Below are positions 5,222 through 5,980 of a stretch of 5,980 nt of DNA, in pieces. Origin of the DNA: Taibaiella sp. GTDB taxonomy: Bacteria > Bacteroidota > Bacteroidia > Chitinophagales > Chitinophagaceae. The translations under genes were made by a program, and so were the position numbers. Numbering within the stretch: the first letter of the stretch is position 1; each line of letters opens with the position of its first letter. A model generated the notes under the pieces. That model worked only from the letters and a program-made list of their open reading frames with translations, was not told where the DNA came from and did not search any database. The DNA lies in assembly GCA_019454705.1 (NCBI GenBank), contig JACFNS010000095.1:1-5980 (forward strand). The letters run 5' to 3'.

Positions 5222-5980
5222 GTGAAAGCCATTATTCCGGTAGCAGGTGCGGGTACAAAACTACGTCCGCTGACATATACTCAACCCAAGGCACTAATAC
5301 CCATTGCGGGTAAAACCATCCTTAGTGTCATAATAGACCAACTGCTGGAGGCAGGCGTTACCGAGTTCGTTTTTGTAATAGGCTATCTTGGAGAAAAAAT
5401 TCAACGTTACCTGGTAAAAAATTACCCTAACCTTAAATATACATTGGTTAACCAGACTGACCGTAAGGGCACCGGCCATGCAATATGGCTCACAAAAGAT
5501 GCTGTGGGCGATGATGAGGTGATGATAGTGCTGGGTGATACCATATGCGACTATGATGTAAAGAAAGTATTGTCAAGCAACGTATCGCAGATAGGGGTGC
5601 GCAAAGTTGACGACCCGCGTACTTTTGGCGTGGCAGAACTGAGCGATACTGATAAAGTGCTTAAAGTGGTGGAAAAACCACTCATCCCCAAGTCGAATAT
5701 GGCGTTGGTAGGTGTTTATTACATCAAGGATGCGGGGGCTCTGTATAGTGCGCTTGACAAGCACCTGAACGAACGCAATACAGATGAAGAGGGTGAATAC
5801 CACCTGACCAATGCATTGCAGTATATGATAGAACAGGGTATCAGCTTCCAAGGATTCCGTGTCAACAACTGGTTTGACTGCGGTAAAAAGGAGAATCTGC
5901 TGTACACTAATGCAATATTGCTGAAAGAACAGAGTGAACGTCGTGGAGAAACAACTACATCATATCAATATGAAACCAGT
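5222..5980 (+). CDS. Sugar-phosphate nucleotidylyltransferase, N-terminal part (runs off the right edge)
   Basis: The first 253 codons of a nucleotidyltransferase (NTP_transferase family, PF00483) that joins a sugar-1-phosphate and an NTP to make a nucleotide sugar and pyrophosphate. Landmarks are GAGTKLRPLT (9-18, the nucleotide-binding loop, G-x-G-T-[RK]-L-R-P-L-T), PKALIPIAGK (22-31, with the conserved lysine), GTGHA (83-87), GDT (105-107, a metal-binding aspartate), FGVAEL (135-140), VVEKP (149-153, with the EKP lysine) and WFDCG (217-221). The motifs suggest a glucose-1-phosphate thymidylyl- or uridylyltransferase relative, and the exact sugar and base cannot be read. The start is GTG at 5222. 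There is no ATG in frame before the protein's conserved first strand, and an in-frame TAA at 5204-5206 rules out a longer form. AAGGA at 5193-5197 is too far upstream to be a ribosome site. The 181-base gap before it shows only an imperfect -7-like TGCCTTTG (5130-5137). Confidence 0.92.
   Translation, partial: MKAIIPVAGAGTKLRPLTYTQPKALIPIAGKTILSVIIDQLLEAGVTEFVFVIGYLGEKIQRYLVKNYPNLKYTLVNQTDRKGTGHAIWLTKDAVGDDEVMIVLGDTICDYDVKKVLSSNVSQIGVRKVDDPRTFGVAELSDTDKVLKVVEKPLIPKSNMALVGVYYIKDAGALYSALDKHLNERNTDEEGEYHLTNALQYMIEQGISFQGFRVNNWFDCGKKENLLYTNAILLKEQSERRGETTTSYQYETS

Overview
The window reads as chromosomal DNA of a Bacteroidota bacterium, probably from the Chitinophagales/Sphingobacteriales side. 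This is inferred from protein style, not from any marker gene. Supporting signs are a secreted protein with a C-terminal end like a type IX secretion (T9SS) sorting domain, a tandem-domain universal stress protein of the Bacteroidota kind, a YtxH plus holin-superfamily-III gene pair, frequent ATA isoleucine codons, and AT-rich leaders that mostly lack Shine-Dalgarno sequences. No rRNA, tRNA, CRISPR, insertion sequence or phage structural gene was seen, and no gene-free stretch exceeds 300 bases.

Layout from left to right. The 3' end of a membrane sugar-phosphate transferase (exopolysaccharide/O-antigen initiating enzyme) runs in from the left edge (1-259, +). A tandem UspA-domain universal stress protein follows (333-1157, +). 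It converges on a three-gene minus-strand cluster transcribed from 2107 down to 1154: a small YtxH-type membrane-anchored protein, a two-helix holin-superfamily-III protein and a 120-residue protein of unknown function. Diverging from that cluster is an AI-2E family (PerM/YdiK-like) membrane protein (2269-3321, +). It converges on nadD, the nicotinate-mononucleotide adenylyltransferase gene (3314-3883, -). Then come a secreted protein with a probable T9SS tail (4057-5040, +) and the 5' part of a sugar-phosphate nucleotidylyltransferase (5222 to the right edge, +), which starts with GTG.

The genes do not form one pathway. The two edge genes both belong to nucleotide-sugar/surface polysaccharide synthesis. 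The minus-strand trio looks like one envelope-associated transcription unit; its order (small anchored protein, holin-superfamily-III protein, basic helical protein) recalls the proteobacterial yqjD-yqjE-yqjK set. nadD is housekeeping NAD synthesis.

The most distinctive structural feature is compactness at both convergent junctions. The universal stress gene and the unknown gene share a palindromic TTAA as their two stop codons, and the AI-2E and nadD genes overlap tail to tail by 8 bp, so neither junction has room for an intergenic terminator. I did not find convincing evidence of a wholly new biological system; the minus-strand trio and the secreted protein are the least characterised parts.
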